DNA of 64,000 nucleotides from Marinomonas sp. UCMA 3892 (GTDB lineage Bacteria; Pseudomonadota; Gammaproteobacteria; Pseudomonadales; Marinomonadaceae): contig NZ_PTXN01000008.1 in assembly GCF_012726345.1 (NCBI RefSeq), positions 240,589 to 304,588 on the forward strand, read 5' to 3'. The notes beneath the pieces were generated by a model. It was given only the letters and a program-made list of their open reading frames with translations, had not been told where the DNA came from and did no database searches. Of the stretch, positions 21,652 to 29,898 are shown one piece after another. Numbering within the stretch: position 1 is the stretch's first letter; the number at the start of each line of letters is the position of its first letter. The position numbers were made by a program, and so were the translations under genes.

Positions 21652-22689
21652 ATGAGTGAACAGCATAAGGGCATCCATTGGTTAGTGGGTTTTGCTGCCT
21701 TTGTAATCATCATTGCAGCGTTAAAAGAAGCCTCTCAAATAGTGGTGCCTTTTATGCTGTCAGTTTTTATCGCCATTATTTGCGCGCCAGCAATGGCAAG
21801 CTTACGGCGCCGGAATGTTCCGACTTGGCTCTCAATTCTATTGGTCGTGTTAGTAATCCTGGTAGGGATTAGCTCAATAGCCGTGTTGGTTGGCGCTTCT
21901 TTAGATAATTTTTCTAATGAGTTGCCGACTTATAAAAAACGCTTTGGCGAAGAAATGTCCAGTCTGATACAGATGATTAATCGACTAGGGTTACATGTAT
22001 CCTATGATCAAGTGAAGGGGTACATTGACCCTTCAGCTTTAATGCAGATGGTCGCGAATGCATTAAGAGGTCTTGGGAGCGCGCTAACCAATCTTGTTTT
22101 GGTTGTGATGATTGTTATTTTCATTTTATTTGAAGCCGTTGAACTACCTAAGAAACTGTCTTTAGCTTTTAGCGACGCCTCTAAGTCAATGGATAAATTT
22201 GATTCCTTTATCAAATCAGTAAATCGCTACTTGGTAATCAAAACCTTATTAAGCATGTTAACGGGGGTTTTGATTACTTTTTTCATGTGGGTATTGGGGG
22301 TAGATTTCCCAATACTATGGGGGGTATGCGCCTTTCTATTGAATTTTGTGCCTAACATTGGCTCTATTATTGCGGCGGTTCCCGCTGTTTTGCTAGCCTT
22401 TGTTCAGCTTGGTAGTTTGTCAGCGGGTTTGGTTGCGGGTGTGTTTCTAGTGGTGAACTTGATCGTTGGGAATGTTATCGAACCTCGCTACATGGGGCGT
22501 GGACTAGGGCTTTCTACCTTAGTTGTGTTTCTATCCTTGTTGTTATGGGGCTGGGTGTTTGGTCCTGTTGGTATGTTGTTATCAATTCCTTTAACTATCA
22601 TTATGAAGTTGGCGTTTGAAGCAAATCCTAAAATGCATTGGTTGGCGGTGATGATTGACTCTAAGGTCGATGGCGATAACAAACATTAA
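21652..22689 (+). CDS. AI-2E family transporter / PerM-like permease
   Basis: An inner-membrane protein of 345 residues with about eight hydrophobic segments. A hydrophobic N-terminal pair (about 10-80) is followed by a hydrophilic periplasmic region (about 85-150). A C-terminal bundle has the family landmarks FILFEAVELP, NRYLVIKTLLSMLTG, LLNFVPNIGSIIAAVPAVLLA, GNVIEPRYMGRGLGLSTLVVF and FGPVGMLLSIPLT. The family includes the AI-2 exporter TqsA and antiporters, so the substrate cannot be named. It starts nine bases after sbcB and ends at a terminator. Confidence 0.85.
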   Translation: MSEQHKGIHWLVGFAAFVIIIAALKEASQIVVPFMLSVFIAIICAPAMASLRRRNVPTWLSILLVVLVILVGISSIAVLVGASLDNFSNELPTYKKRFGEEMSSLIQMINRLGLHVSYDQVKGYIDPSALMQMVANALRGLGSALTNLVLVVMIVIFILFEAVELPKKLSLAFSDASKSMDKFDSFIKSVNRYLVIKTLLSMLTGVLITFFMWVLGVDFPILWGVCAFLLNFVPNIGSIIAAVPAVLLAFVQLGSLSAGLVAGVFLVVNLIVGNVIEPRYMGRGLGLSTLVVFLSLLLWGWVFGPVGMLLSIPLTIIMKLAFEANPKMHWLAVMIDSKVDGDNKH

Positions 22690-22694
22690 TAAAT

Positions 22695-22728
22695 GATTGG
22701 CGCTACAAGGGCGCCAATCTTATTTTTA
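22695..22728 (+). terminator. Terminator of the AI-2E family transporter
   Basis: GATTGGCGC and GCGCCAATC (22695-22703 with 22711-22719) with a T-rich tail. Confidence 0.8.
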
Positions 22729-22808
22729 ATATGGCCTAGCTTATTTTTGTTTTATTGTATATACTTCGCCATCAGTTTTTCCTCCGAGAATTTCTAGAGA
22801 ATTTCATT

Positions 22809-22834
22809 AAGGCATGTAAATGATTACAGGCCTT
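22809..22834 (+). promoter_or_regulatory. Hairpin in the deaD 5' leader
   Basis: AAGGCATGTAA and TTACAGGCCTT form an 11-bp stem with one mismatch and an ATGA loop, 30 bases before the helicase start. There is no T tract. Cold-shock helicase mRNAs often have structured leaders, so it may be an RNA control element. Confidence 0.4.
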
Positions 22835-22863
22835 ATCCTCACCAAAAAAAGGTACTAATTTAC

Positions 22864-24762
22864 ATGTCTGACGCTGATACTCAGCCTACATTTGATTCGT
22901 TGGGTCTAATCGCCCCTGTTCTTAAAGCGGTTGCTGACCTAGGTTACGAGCAACCATCTGCTATCCAAGCGCAAAGTATTCCATATCTATTAGAAGGTCG
23001 AGACCTTTTGGGGCAAGCGCAGACGGGTACTGGTAAGACAGCAGCGTTCGCGCTACCGTTACTGTCTCGCATTGATGTTACAGATAAAACGACACAATTA
23101 CTTGTACTGGCTCCAACCCGTGAACTTGCTATTCAGGTTTCTGAAGCATTTCAAAGTTATGCTCGTAATCTTCCAGATTTTCATGTTCTGCCAATTTACG
23201 GTGGCATGTCATACGACACTCAACTTCGCCAACTAAAACGCGGAGTTCAAGTAGTTGTTGGTACACCTGGTCGTGTTATGGATCACATTCGTCGTAAAAC
23301 ATTGAAACTAGATGGTATTAAAGCCCTAGTTCTTGATGAAGCGGATGAGATGTTACGTATGGGATTCATCGACGATGTCGAATGGATTCTTGAGCAAACA
23401 CCACCAACTCGTCAAATCGCTTTGTTCTCTGCGACTATGCCTGCCGTGATTCGTCAGGTTGCTAATCGTCACTTGAACAATCCAAAAGAAGTTAAGATTG
23501 TTACTAAAACTTCTACGGCAATGACGATTACGCAAAAATACTGGCCTGTAAGTGGTCTACATAAGTTAGACGCTTTGACACGTATTCTTGAAATGAACGA
23601 ACATGATGGCATGATCATCTTCGTTCGTACTAAGGCTGCAACTGTTGAGTTGGCTGAAAAGCTAACGGCTCGTGGTCACGCTTGTGAAGCCTTGAATGGT
23701 GATATCAGCCAGAATTTACGTGAACGCACAGTTGATCGTATTAAGAAAGGTCAAATTGACATTCTTGTTGCAACAGACGTTGTGGCACGTGGTTTGGACG
23801 TAGAACGTGTAAGTCACGTTGTTAACTATGATATCCCATACGATACTGAGTCTTATGTTCACCGTATCGGTCGTACTGGTCGTGCTGGTCGTTCAGGTAC
23901 AGCAATTTTGTTCGTTGCTCATCGTGAGCGTCGTATGTTGCAAGCTATTGAGCGAGCAACTCGTCAGCCAATCGAAAGTATGACATTGCCAACTGCTTCA
24001 GATATTAATGCGCACCGTGTTAATCGCTTCAAGCAGAGCATTACGGACGCAATGGATAACGAAGACTTAGATTTCTTCCTAGAGCTTGTTCAAAGCTACC
24101 AGAAAGAAAATGAAGTTGATCCATTGAAAATGGCGGCTGCTTTGGCTCATATGGCTCAAGGCAAAACACCACTATTATTGTCTGAAATGGAAGTTCGTCA
24201 AGAACGTCGAGAGCGTCGTGAAGATCGCGATAGCCCTCGTGGTGAGCGCGGAGATCGCGGTGACCGTGGAGATCGTGCGCCTCGCGAACGTAAGGTTCGT
24301 CCGGTTACGGCAGAAGCTATGCCTTTAAAGGATGATCCTGATACGTCTATGACGCGTTATGTTGTTCAAGTTGGCTACAGCGACGGCGTTAAACCTGGCA
24401 ACATCGTTGGTGCAATTGCTAATGAAGCTGATATTGAAAGCCGCTATATAGGCCATATCGAAATTTATGAAGATTTCGCTACAGTCGATTTGCCTTCTAA
24501 CCTAAGTGCAGATGCATTAGGTAAATTGGGTAAAACACGTATTTGTGGTCAGCGTACTGACATTGCTAAGCTAGAGAATGCGGATGAGTTGAATAAGCGT
24601 GCTGCAGCACCTTCTACTCGTAAGCGTCCGGCTAGTGGTGATCGTCGCCCATCTAATGGTGGAGAGCGTCGTCGTCCAAGCGCTGGTGCCGGTGGTGGTC
24701 GTGACCGCGATGCAAATCGCAGTGGCGAACGTCGTCCAAGAGCACCACGTAAAAACGCTTAA
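22864..24762 (+). CDS. deaD: ATP-dependent RNA helicase DeaD/CsdA
   Basis: A DEAD-box RNA helicase used in ribosome assembly and cold adaptation. All motifs are present: Q motif (GYEQPSAIQAQSIP), Walker A AQTGTGKT, PTRELA, TPGRVMD, VLDEADEML, SAT, ARGLDVERV and HRIGRTGRAG. The CsdA-type RNA-binding domain follows (YVVQVGYSDGVKPGNIVGAI, IGHIEIYEDFATVDLP). A charged repeat (RGERGDRGDRGDR) sits at about 460-475 and the tail is basic and glycine/arginine-rich, typical of DeaD. The 632 residues match the usual length. Stand-alone transcription unit. Confidence 0.94.
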   Translation: MSDADTQPTFDSLGLIAPVLKAVADLGYEQPSAIQAQSIPYLLEGRDLLGQAQTGTGKTAAFALPLLSRIDVTDKTTQLLVLAPTRELAIQVSEAFQSYARNLPDFHVLPIYGGMSYDTQLRQLKRGVQVVVGTPGRVMDHIRRKTLKLDGIKALVLDEADEMLRMGFIDDVEWILEQTPPTRQIALFSATMPAVIRQVANRHLNNPKEVKIVTKTSTAMTITQKYWPVSGLHKLDALTRILEMNEHDGMIIFVRTKAATVELAEKLTARGHACEALNGDISQNLRERTVDRIKKGQIDILVATDVVARGLDVERVSHVVNYDIPYDTESYVHRIGRTGRAGRSGTAILFVAHRERRMLQAIERATRQPIESMTLPTASDINAHRVNRFKQSITDAMDNEDLDFFLELVQSYQKENEVDPLKMAAALAHMAQGKTPLLLSEMEVRQERRERREDRDSPRGERGDRGDRGDRAPRERKVRPVTAEAMPLKDDPDTSMTRYVVQVGYSDGVKPGNIVGAIANEADIESRYIGHIEIYEDFATVDLPSNLSADALGKLGKTRICGQRTDIAKLENADELNKRAAAPSTRKRPASGDRRPSNGGERRRPSAGAGGGRDRDANRSGERRPRAPRKNA

Positions 24763-24778
24763 GTAGAATTATGTAAAT

Positions 24779-24809
24779 AAAAAAAACCGCCTAATCGCGG
24801 TTTTTTTTT
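24779..24809 (+). terminator. Terminator of deaD
   Basis: AACCGC and GCGGTT with a six-base loop and a nine-T run. Confidence 0.92.
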
Positions 24810-24854
24810 GCTATAAATGAACGTTAATCTTTACTCTTATTGAAAAGGGGCAGC

Positions 24855-26786
24855 ATGGATCAAGATAATAGAAGCAAAAGAATAAATATAACACCTCTTA
24901 TCTTTTTGGGTGTTGGGTTATTTTTGATATTTATAGGGTTTGTTTTAACCCGATTGTACTTTTTGGGTGTCCACTCAGATTATTTTGTGGCTGAAACCTC
25001 AGATAATATATTGCTGGCTCTATTGCATGGTTTGCGATTTGATTTGGCAGCTATTGCATTATTAAACTCTGCACTCTTACTTTTCTTGTTTGTTTCAATC
25101 TGGTTTCGCGCCTTATTTAAGGCGAATATGGTGTTGGTCTTTGTCTATTTGCTTTTTGTAAGCGTATCGGCAATTGTTATTAATTTCATAGATACTGCTT
25201 ATTTCCCATACACAGGTCGTCGTAGCGGTCTTGAAGTGCTTTCTATGGCCAATGATGTTGTATCTCAGTTACCTGAGTTGATTCTTGTCTATTGGTGGTA
25301 TGTTGTCGGTAGTATTTTGATTTATTTTCTTTACGCCGCAATATTTTTTAAAGTAAGCAAGCGGCTTAAGCCGATTTTTATACCCAAATTTTGGGTTGTG
25401 ATACTTTGTTTAGTGCTGACCATAATTTTTGTATTGGCTGGGCGAGGAGGATTCCAATCTAAGCCTATTAGAGCATTGAATGCATATAGTTATCCTTCTA
25501 GTGGGCTAGGGGCTCTTGTGTTAAACACGCCATTTTCGCTTTTAAAAGAGGATGCTGATCATTTAGAAAGGGTGGCTTATTTTTCTTCTGACAGTGATTT
25601 GTTAATGGCAATAGCTGATAAGAATAAATCGATCTCTACTGGTTCTGAGATTAAAGAACGTAATATTGTTATTTTGATTTTGGAGAGTTTTGGCTTGGAG
25701 TATTTAGGCCCTCCTTATGGTCTGAAATCATATGCACCGTTTTTAGAAGAACTGTCTAGGAAGGGGCGCTTTTTTCCAAATGGCATTGCTAATGGTCGCC
25801 GCTCTATTGAAGCTATTCCATCCGTTTTAGTAGGTGTCCCATCATTAATGTCTGAGGCCTTTATGCGATCGCCGTATCAGTCAAATGTGGTGCATGGCTT
25901 GGGAGAAATTGTAAAACCATACGGATATAGTACTGCTTTTTTTCATGGTGCGAAGAATGGCAGCATGTACTTTGACGATACAACATATCGATTTGGCTTT
26001 GATCGTTATTTCGGACTTAATGAATATCCTGATTCTTCTCAGTTTGATGGTCAGTGGGGGATTTTTGATGAGCCATTTCTTAAGTTTACGATAAATGAAA
26101 TAGATAAAATGTCTAAGCCATTTATGGCGGGGATTTTCACTATTAGTTCTCATCCTCCGTATACTTTACCTGATCAGTATGTGGGTAAAATAAAAGAAGG
26201 TGAAATCCCAATGCATAGAGTTGTTCAATACTCAGATATGGCATTGAGACGTTTTTTTGAGGAGGCGGCCACTAAGGATTGGTATAAAGATACTTTGTTT
26301 GTGCTTACCGCCGATCATACATCAGATAATTTTGATCCCCGCTTTGCTTCATCTTTAGGTCGTCATCAGGTTCCTATTATTTTGTATCAGCCTAATCAAG
26401 AAATAGACAATGGTATTATCACCGATATGGCTCAGCAAATTGATATCCCTGCTACAGTTGTTGATTATTTGAACCTACCAGAGCAAGGGAAAATCTTGCC
26501 ATTTGGTCGTTCGTTGTTGGAGCAGAATGCTCGTGCAGATGCAATCATCAAGGAAGACGATGCTTTTTGGTTATTATCACAAGGGAAATATGTGAAGTTG
26601 CCGATGACAGAGGGTGCAGTAGTTGAAACTGGTGAGCTACCAAAAACATTTACTAAGCCTGCGGATTTGGTGCAGCCAGTCAACCTAGAGAAATTAGAGC
26701 AGCGATTAAAAGCCTATATACAAATTTATACTAATGGGCTTATTGATAATTCGTTATACAGCTTTTCGTCTGAAAAAATACAGTAG
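24855..26786 (+). CDS. LTA-synthase-like membrane sulfatase/phosphoglycerol transferase
   Basis: An alkaline-phosphatase-superfamily enzyme of 643 residues. About five N-terminal transmembrane segments (roughly 10-205) anchor a large periplasmic domain. Metal and catalytic motifs are visible: Glu in VILILESFG, the nucleophile region GRRSIEAIPSV (Ser in place of the usual Thr), FHGAKNGSMYFDD, SSHPPYTLP, ADHTSD and GRHQVPIILY. In Gram-negatives such proteins usually move phosphoglycerol or phosphoethanolamine onto envelope glycans; the substrate here is unknown. ATG 24855 follows AAAAGGGG; a TTG at 24840 is in frame. Seven bases separate it from pyrC. Confidence 0.83.
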   Translation: MDQDNRSKRINITPLIFLGVGLFLIFIGFVLTRLYFLGVHSDYFVAETSDNILLALLHGLRFDLAAIALLNSALLLFLFVSIWFRALFKANMVLVFVYLLFVSVSAIVINFIDTAYFPYTGRRSGLEVLSMANDVVSQLPELILVYWWYVVGSILIYFLYAAIFFKVSKRLKPIFIPKFWVVILCLVLTIIFVLAGRGGFQSKPIRALNAYSYPSSGLGALVLNTPFSLLKEDADHLERVAYFSSDSDLLMAIADKNKSISTGSEIKERNIVILILESFGLEYLGPPYGLKSYAPFLEELSRKGRFFPNGIANGRRSIEAIPSVLVGVPSLMSEAFMRSPYQSNVVHGLGEIVKPYGYSTAFFHGAKNGSMYFDDTTYRFGFDRYFGLNEYPDSSQFDGQWGIFDEPFLKFTINEIDKMSKPFMAGIFTISSHPPYTLPDQYVGKIKEGEIPMHRVVQYSDMALRRFFEEAATKDWYKDTLFVLTADHTSDNFDPRFASSLGRHQVPIILYQPNQEIDNGIITDMAQQIDIPATVVDYLNLPEQGKILPFGRSLLEQNARADAIIKEDDAFWLLSQGKYVKLPMTEGAVVETGELPKTFTKPADLVQPVNLEKLEQRLKAYIQIYTNGLIDNSLYSFSSEKIQ

Positions 26787-26793
26787 GTAAATA

Positions 26794-27825
26794 ATGAACG
26801 AAATTACTATTATCAAGCCAGATGATTGGCACTTACATTTTCGTGATCAGGATATGTTACTTGAGACGGTTGCAGCTACGGCACGTTGTTTTGAGCGTGC
26901 TGTGGTGATGCCAAATTTGGTGCCGCCAGTTACGACCGCTGAGTTAGCATTAAGTTACAAAGAGCGTATTTTAGCGGCTCGTCCTGCAGGTAGTACTTTT
27001 ATGCCTGTGATGACTATTTATCTAACGGATAAGACCAGTGTTCAAGATATCCAAGATGCAAAAAAGGCGGGTGTGTTGGCGGCTAAAATGTACCCAGCGG
27101 GGGCGACAACTAACTCTGATTCGGGTGTAAATTCTCTAGAGTCACTCTATCCAGTTTTCGAAGCCCTGGCAGACAATGACATGTTGTTGTTGATTCATGG
27201 GGAAGTGACGCAGAAGCACATTGATATTTTTGATCGAGAAAAAGAATTTATTGACCAGCATATGGTGAACATTGTTGATCGAGTACCGAATCTGAAAGTG
27301 GTATTTGAGCATATTACTACAAAAGATGCTGTTGATTTTGTCTTGGCGGCCCGTGATGGTGTCGCGGCGACAATCACTCCCCAGCATTTGCTGTTGAATC
27401 GAAATGACATGTTGGATGGTGGTGTTCGCCCACATAATTATTGTTTGCCTGTACTAAAACGTAGTACTCATCAGCAAGCGTTGCGTGAAGTGGTGAAGTC
27501 TGGGTCGCCTAAGTTTTTCTTGGGGACGGATTCGGCTCCGCATGCAAAACACCGCAAAGAGTCAGATTGCGGTTGTGCGGGCTGTTACAGTGCCTGGTCA
27601 GCGCTTGAGTTATACACCCAAGTATTTGACGAGCTGGGTGCGCTTGACAAGCTAGAGGGCTTTGCAAGTCTTTACGGCGCTGACTTCTATGGTTTGCCTC
27701 GTAACACAGAAAAAGTGACCTTGGTTCGTGAGTCTTGGGAAGTGCCTAACAGCATAACTTTGCCGAACGGAGAGCCAATTGTGCCTTTCTTTGCTGGCAA
27801 ACAAATATCTTGGAAATTGAAATAA
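26794..27825 (+). CDS. pyrC: Dihydroorotase
   Basis: This zinc enzyme of pyrimidine synthesis closes carbamoyl aspartate to dihydroorotate. It is the short (class II) E. coli type with 343 residues. Metal ligands are visible: His13 and His15 in DDWHLHFRD, the carbamylated Lys in LAAKMYPAG, and the catalytic Asp in FFLGTDSAPH. LLIHGEVT and VVFEHITT supply further His ligands. It shares a transcription unit with the preceding sulfatase and ends at a hairpin terminator. Confidence 0.96.
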   Translation: MNEITIIKPDDWHLHFRDQDMLLETVAATARCFERAVVMPNLVPPVTTAELALSYKERILAARPAGSTFMPVMTIYLTDKTSVQDIQDAKKAGVLAAKMYPAGATTNSDSGVNSLESLYPVFEALADNDMLLLIHGEVTQKHIDIFDREKEFIDQHMVNIVDRVPNLKVVFEHITTKDAVDFVLAARDGVAATITPQHLLLNRNDMLDGGVRPHNYCLPVLKRSTHQQALREVVKSGSPKFFLGTDSAPHAKHRKESDCGCAGCYSAWSALELYTQVFDELGALDKLEGFASLYGADFYGLPRNTEKVTLVRESWEVPNSITLPNGEPIVPFFAGKQISWKLK

Positions 27826-27856
27826 AGTAACTTGGTTTGAAGCTAGGTGACTATAT

Positions 27857-27890
27857 AAAACCGAATTCAGTAAATGGGTTCGGTTTTTTT
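27857..27890 (+). terminator. Terminator of pyrC
   Basis: AAAACCGAA and TTCGGTTTT arms (27857-27865, 27879-27887), then further Ts. Confidence 0.9.
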
Positions 27891-27993
27891 ATGTCAAAAA
27901 TATGACGATAAAGATATGAGTGCTTTATAAATTAAGAAAAAGGGTGGTAATTTTGTAATTTGACTTAAGAGAGGGGTTAAGAAAGAAATAAGA

Positions 27994-28078
27994 TGGTGCG
28001 GATGGAGAGACTCGAACTCTCACGCCGTGAAGCACTGGAACCTAAATCCAGCGTGTCTACCAATTCCACCACATCCGC
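27994..28078 (-). tRNA. tRNA-Leu(UAG)
   Basis: Read on the minus strand the 85 bases start GCGGATGTGG and end CATCCGCACCA, with CCA encoded. D arm GGAATTGGTAGACAC, anticodon stem CTGGA-TTTAGGT-TCCAG with anticodon TAG, a long variable arm typical of class II tRNA, and T arm GAGAGTTCGAGTCTCTC. It reads CUN leucine codons. It stands alone between pyrC and a membrane-protein gene. Confidence 0.97.
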
Positions 28079-28098
28079 ATGTCGTGTTGACGGGCGAG

Positions 28099-28126
28099 AT
28101 CTTACCGATATTTTCTACCGATGCAA
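28099..28126 (-). promoter_or_regulatory. Promoter of tRNA-Leu
   Basis: On the minus strand TTGCAT (28121-28126), 16 bases, TAAGAT (28099-28104), followed by a GC-rich stretch CTCGCCCG. A GC-rich discriminator is typical of stringently controlled stable-RNA promoters. Confidence 0.65.
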
Positions 28127-28261
28127 GTGTTTTTTGATGAAGTTCTTATATTTATTTTTTTAGAATGATTTGCTGAATTTTCTAAGTGGAAACTGGGACA
28201 TGTAAAGTGAAAAGTGGTCTAATATTATCACCCTAAATTGTTCTTTCAGCAGAGTTAAAAT

Positions 28262-28993
28262 ATGGAAAAGCATTCTGTTTCATTACTGTTAAACCCCCTT
28301 GATATAGCAACATTTTTTGTCTTTTTTGCTTGTTGGTGGGGGTATGCTTTTTATGCTCAATATAATTCTAAACGTCGCTCTTGTTTGGTAAGCGTATTAC
28401 ATCAATTTAGATTAGCTTGGATGTCACGACTACTTAGGCGCGATAACCGCATTGCGGATGCCTCTGTGATGGCGAACTTAGAAAGAAGTAGTTTGTTTTT
28501 TGCTTCGAGTAGCCTGTTGATTATTGCTGGCCTTTTTACCGCTTTTAATTACTCAGAAAAAGCGATTGGTATTTTATCGGATTTTTATCTTTTAGCTCCG
28601 ATGAGCCAGCAAGAGTGGGAGTTGAAAATTATCGTTCTGGTGGTCATTTTTTCTTATGCGTTTTTCACTTTTACATGGTCTGTTAGGCAATATAACTTCT
28701 GCTCTGTATTAGTTGGCAGTGCGCCATTAGCCACAGAGCGAGGTATTGAAGACAGTGAGCGTGAATTGTATGCCATGCATATGGCGCAAATTTGTAGTTT
28801 AGCTGCAAATCAGTTTAACTACGGATTACGTGCTTTCTATTTTGCGATGGCATTTTGTGGTTGGTTCCTTGGTCCATATTTCTGCATGGCTGCAAGCCTA
28901 ATGGTTGTAGCTGTGCTTTATCGTCGTGAATTCCGTTCTAAAACATTTAAAACTTTGAGTCGCGGACTCGTTATGAAATCTCATGCTTCCTAA
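28262..28993 (+). CDS. DUF599 family membrane protein
   Basis: A 243-residue inner-membrane protein with four hydrophobic stretches (about 12-30, 75-97, 122-143 and 188-220), a DUF599 layout. RRSCLVSVLHQFRLAWM and NRIADASVMANLERSSLFFASS are recognisable family segments. Function unknown. It overlaps the following methyltransferase by 11 bases, which implies an operon. Confidence 0.75.
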   Translation: MEKHSVSLLLNPLDIATFFVFFACWWGYAFYAQYNSKRRSCLVSVLHQFRLAWMSRLLRRDNRIADASVMANLERSSLFFASSSLLIIAGLFTAFNYSEKAIGILSDFYLLAPMSQQEWELKIIVLVVIFSYAFFTFTWSVRQYNFCSVLVGSAPLATERGIEDSERELYAMHMAQICSLAANQFNYGLRAFYFAMAFCGWFLGPYFCMAASLMVVAVLYRREFRSKTFKTLSRGLVMKSHAS

Positions 28994-29693
28994 TTTCCCC
29001 AAACCTTTACCAGAAGGTGATAAACCTGTTAATCGTACGGTTAATGTTGATGACAGGCTTTATCAGTATTTGGTTGATGTCTCAGTTCGTGAAGACGATC
29101 TATTAAAAGCCTTGCGACGTGAAACTGCTCAGTATCATATGGCTCGTATGCAACTATCCCCAGAAGTAGGGCAGTTGTTGGCTTTGCTTGTTAAATTGCA
29201 AGCACCAAAGAAGCTTCTTGAAATTGGTGTATTCACTGGTTACAGCACGTTATCGATGGCCATGGCGATGCCAAAAGAAGCAAAATTAGTCGCGATCGAA
29301 AAAAAGCAAATGTGGCTGGATATTGCGACGCGCTATTTAGATCAAGCTGGTGTGATGGATCGTGTTACGACCTACTGTGATAAAGCCTTGCCTGTTATGG
29401 AGTCTTTGCTTGAGGAGCAGAGTGAGACATTTGATTTCGTCTTCATCGATGCCGATAAGCAAAACTTACTTTCGTATTATCAATTAGCTAAACAACTACT
29501 ACGTCCAGGTGGTTGTTTGTTAATTGATAACACTCTGTGGTGGGGGAATGTCGCCGATGAGGCCTTCACGGATAAAGACACTAGAATTGTGCGTGAATTA
29601 AATAAAACCATCCATGCTGATAAGGGTGTTGAGTTGTCATTGATCCCGATTGGTGATGGCCTAACCGTAGTTCGAAAAATACCTAAAGCCTGA
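28983..29693 (+). CDS. Class I SAM-dependent O-methyltransferase
   Basis: A 236-residue caffeoyl-CoA/catechol O-methyltransferase-like enzyme. SAM motif I is LLEIGVFTGYSTLSMAMA. The metal-binding DADK lies in FVFIDADKQNLLSYY, and LRPGGCLLIDNTLWWG follows with the second metal ligand region. The substrate cannot be told. The gene starts within the DUF599 gene and ends about 100 bases before a terminator-like hairpin. Confidence 0.87.
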   Translation: MLPNFPKPLPEGDKPVNRTVNVDDRLYQYLVDVSVREDDLLKALRRETAQYHMARMQLSPEVGQLLALLVKLQAPKKLLEIGVFTGYSTLSMAMAMPKEAKLVAIEKKQMWLDIATRYLDQAGVMDRVTTYCDKALPVMESLLEEQSETFDFVFIDADKQNLLSYYQLAKQLLRPGGCLLIDNTLWWGNVADEAFTDKDTRIVRELNKTIHADKGVELSLIPIGDGLTVVRKIPKA

Positions 29694-29792
29694 TCGTAAA
29701 GTGATCAGATGGGGGGGAGCTCCCTCCAGAATAGCTCTAACTTGTTTATATCCTTAACTTTATTGTGACTTTTTGCTTCTTTTTGCGTGTTT

Positions 29793-29822
29793 GCCTCTTG
29801 AAATTGCTTCAAGAGGCTTTAT
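29793..29822 (+). terminator. Hairpin before htpG, probable terminator of the methyltransferase operon
   Basis: GCCTCTTGAA (29793-29802) and TTCAAGAGGC (29808-29817) are perfect arms with a five-base loop, then TTTATCT. The left arm contains CTTGAAA, which resembles a sigma-32 -35 box, but no matching CCCCAT-like -10 follows at the right distance. Confidence 0.6.
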
Positions 29823-29898
29823 CTATGAGACACAAGTGAAACGCAATACGCCTTTGGTTTTTGTCCGGAGGTTCATTCAAATAGGAGCAAGTTACAAC

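Noticed and set aside
29711..29724. G-run and GGGAGCTCCC palindrome after the methyltransferase gene
   Set aside because: Too short, with no T tract and no second feature; likely chance.
29797..29824. Sigma-32 heat-shock promoter for htpG
   Set aside because: CTTGAAA is present, but no CCCCAT-like -10 lies at a fitting distance and the hexamer belongs to a terminator-like hairpin.
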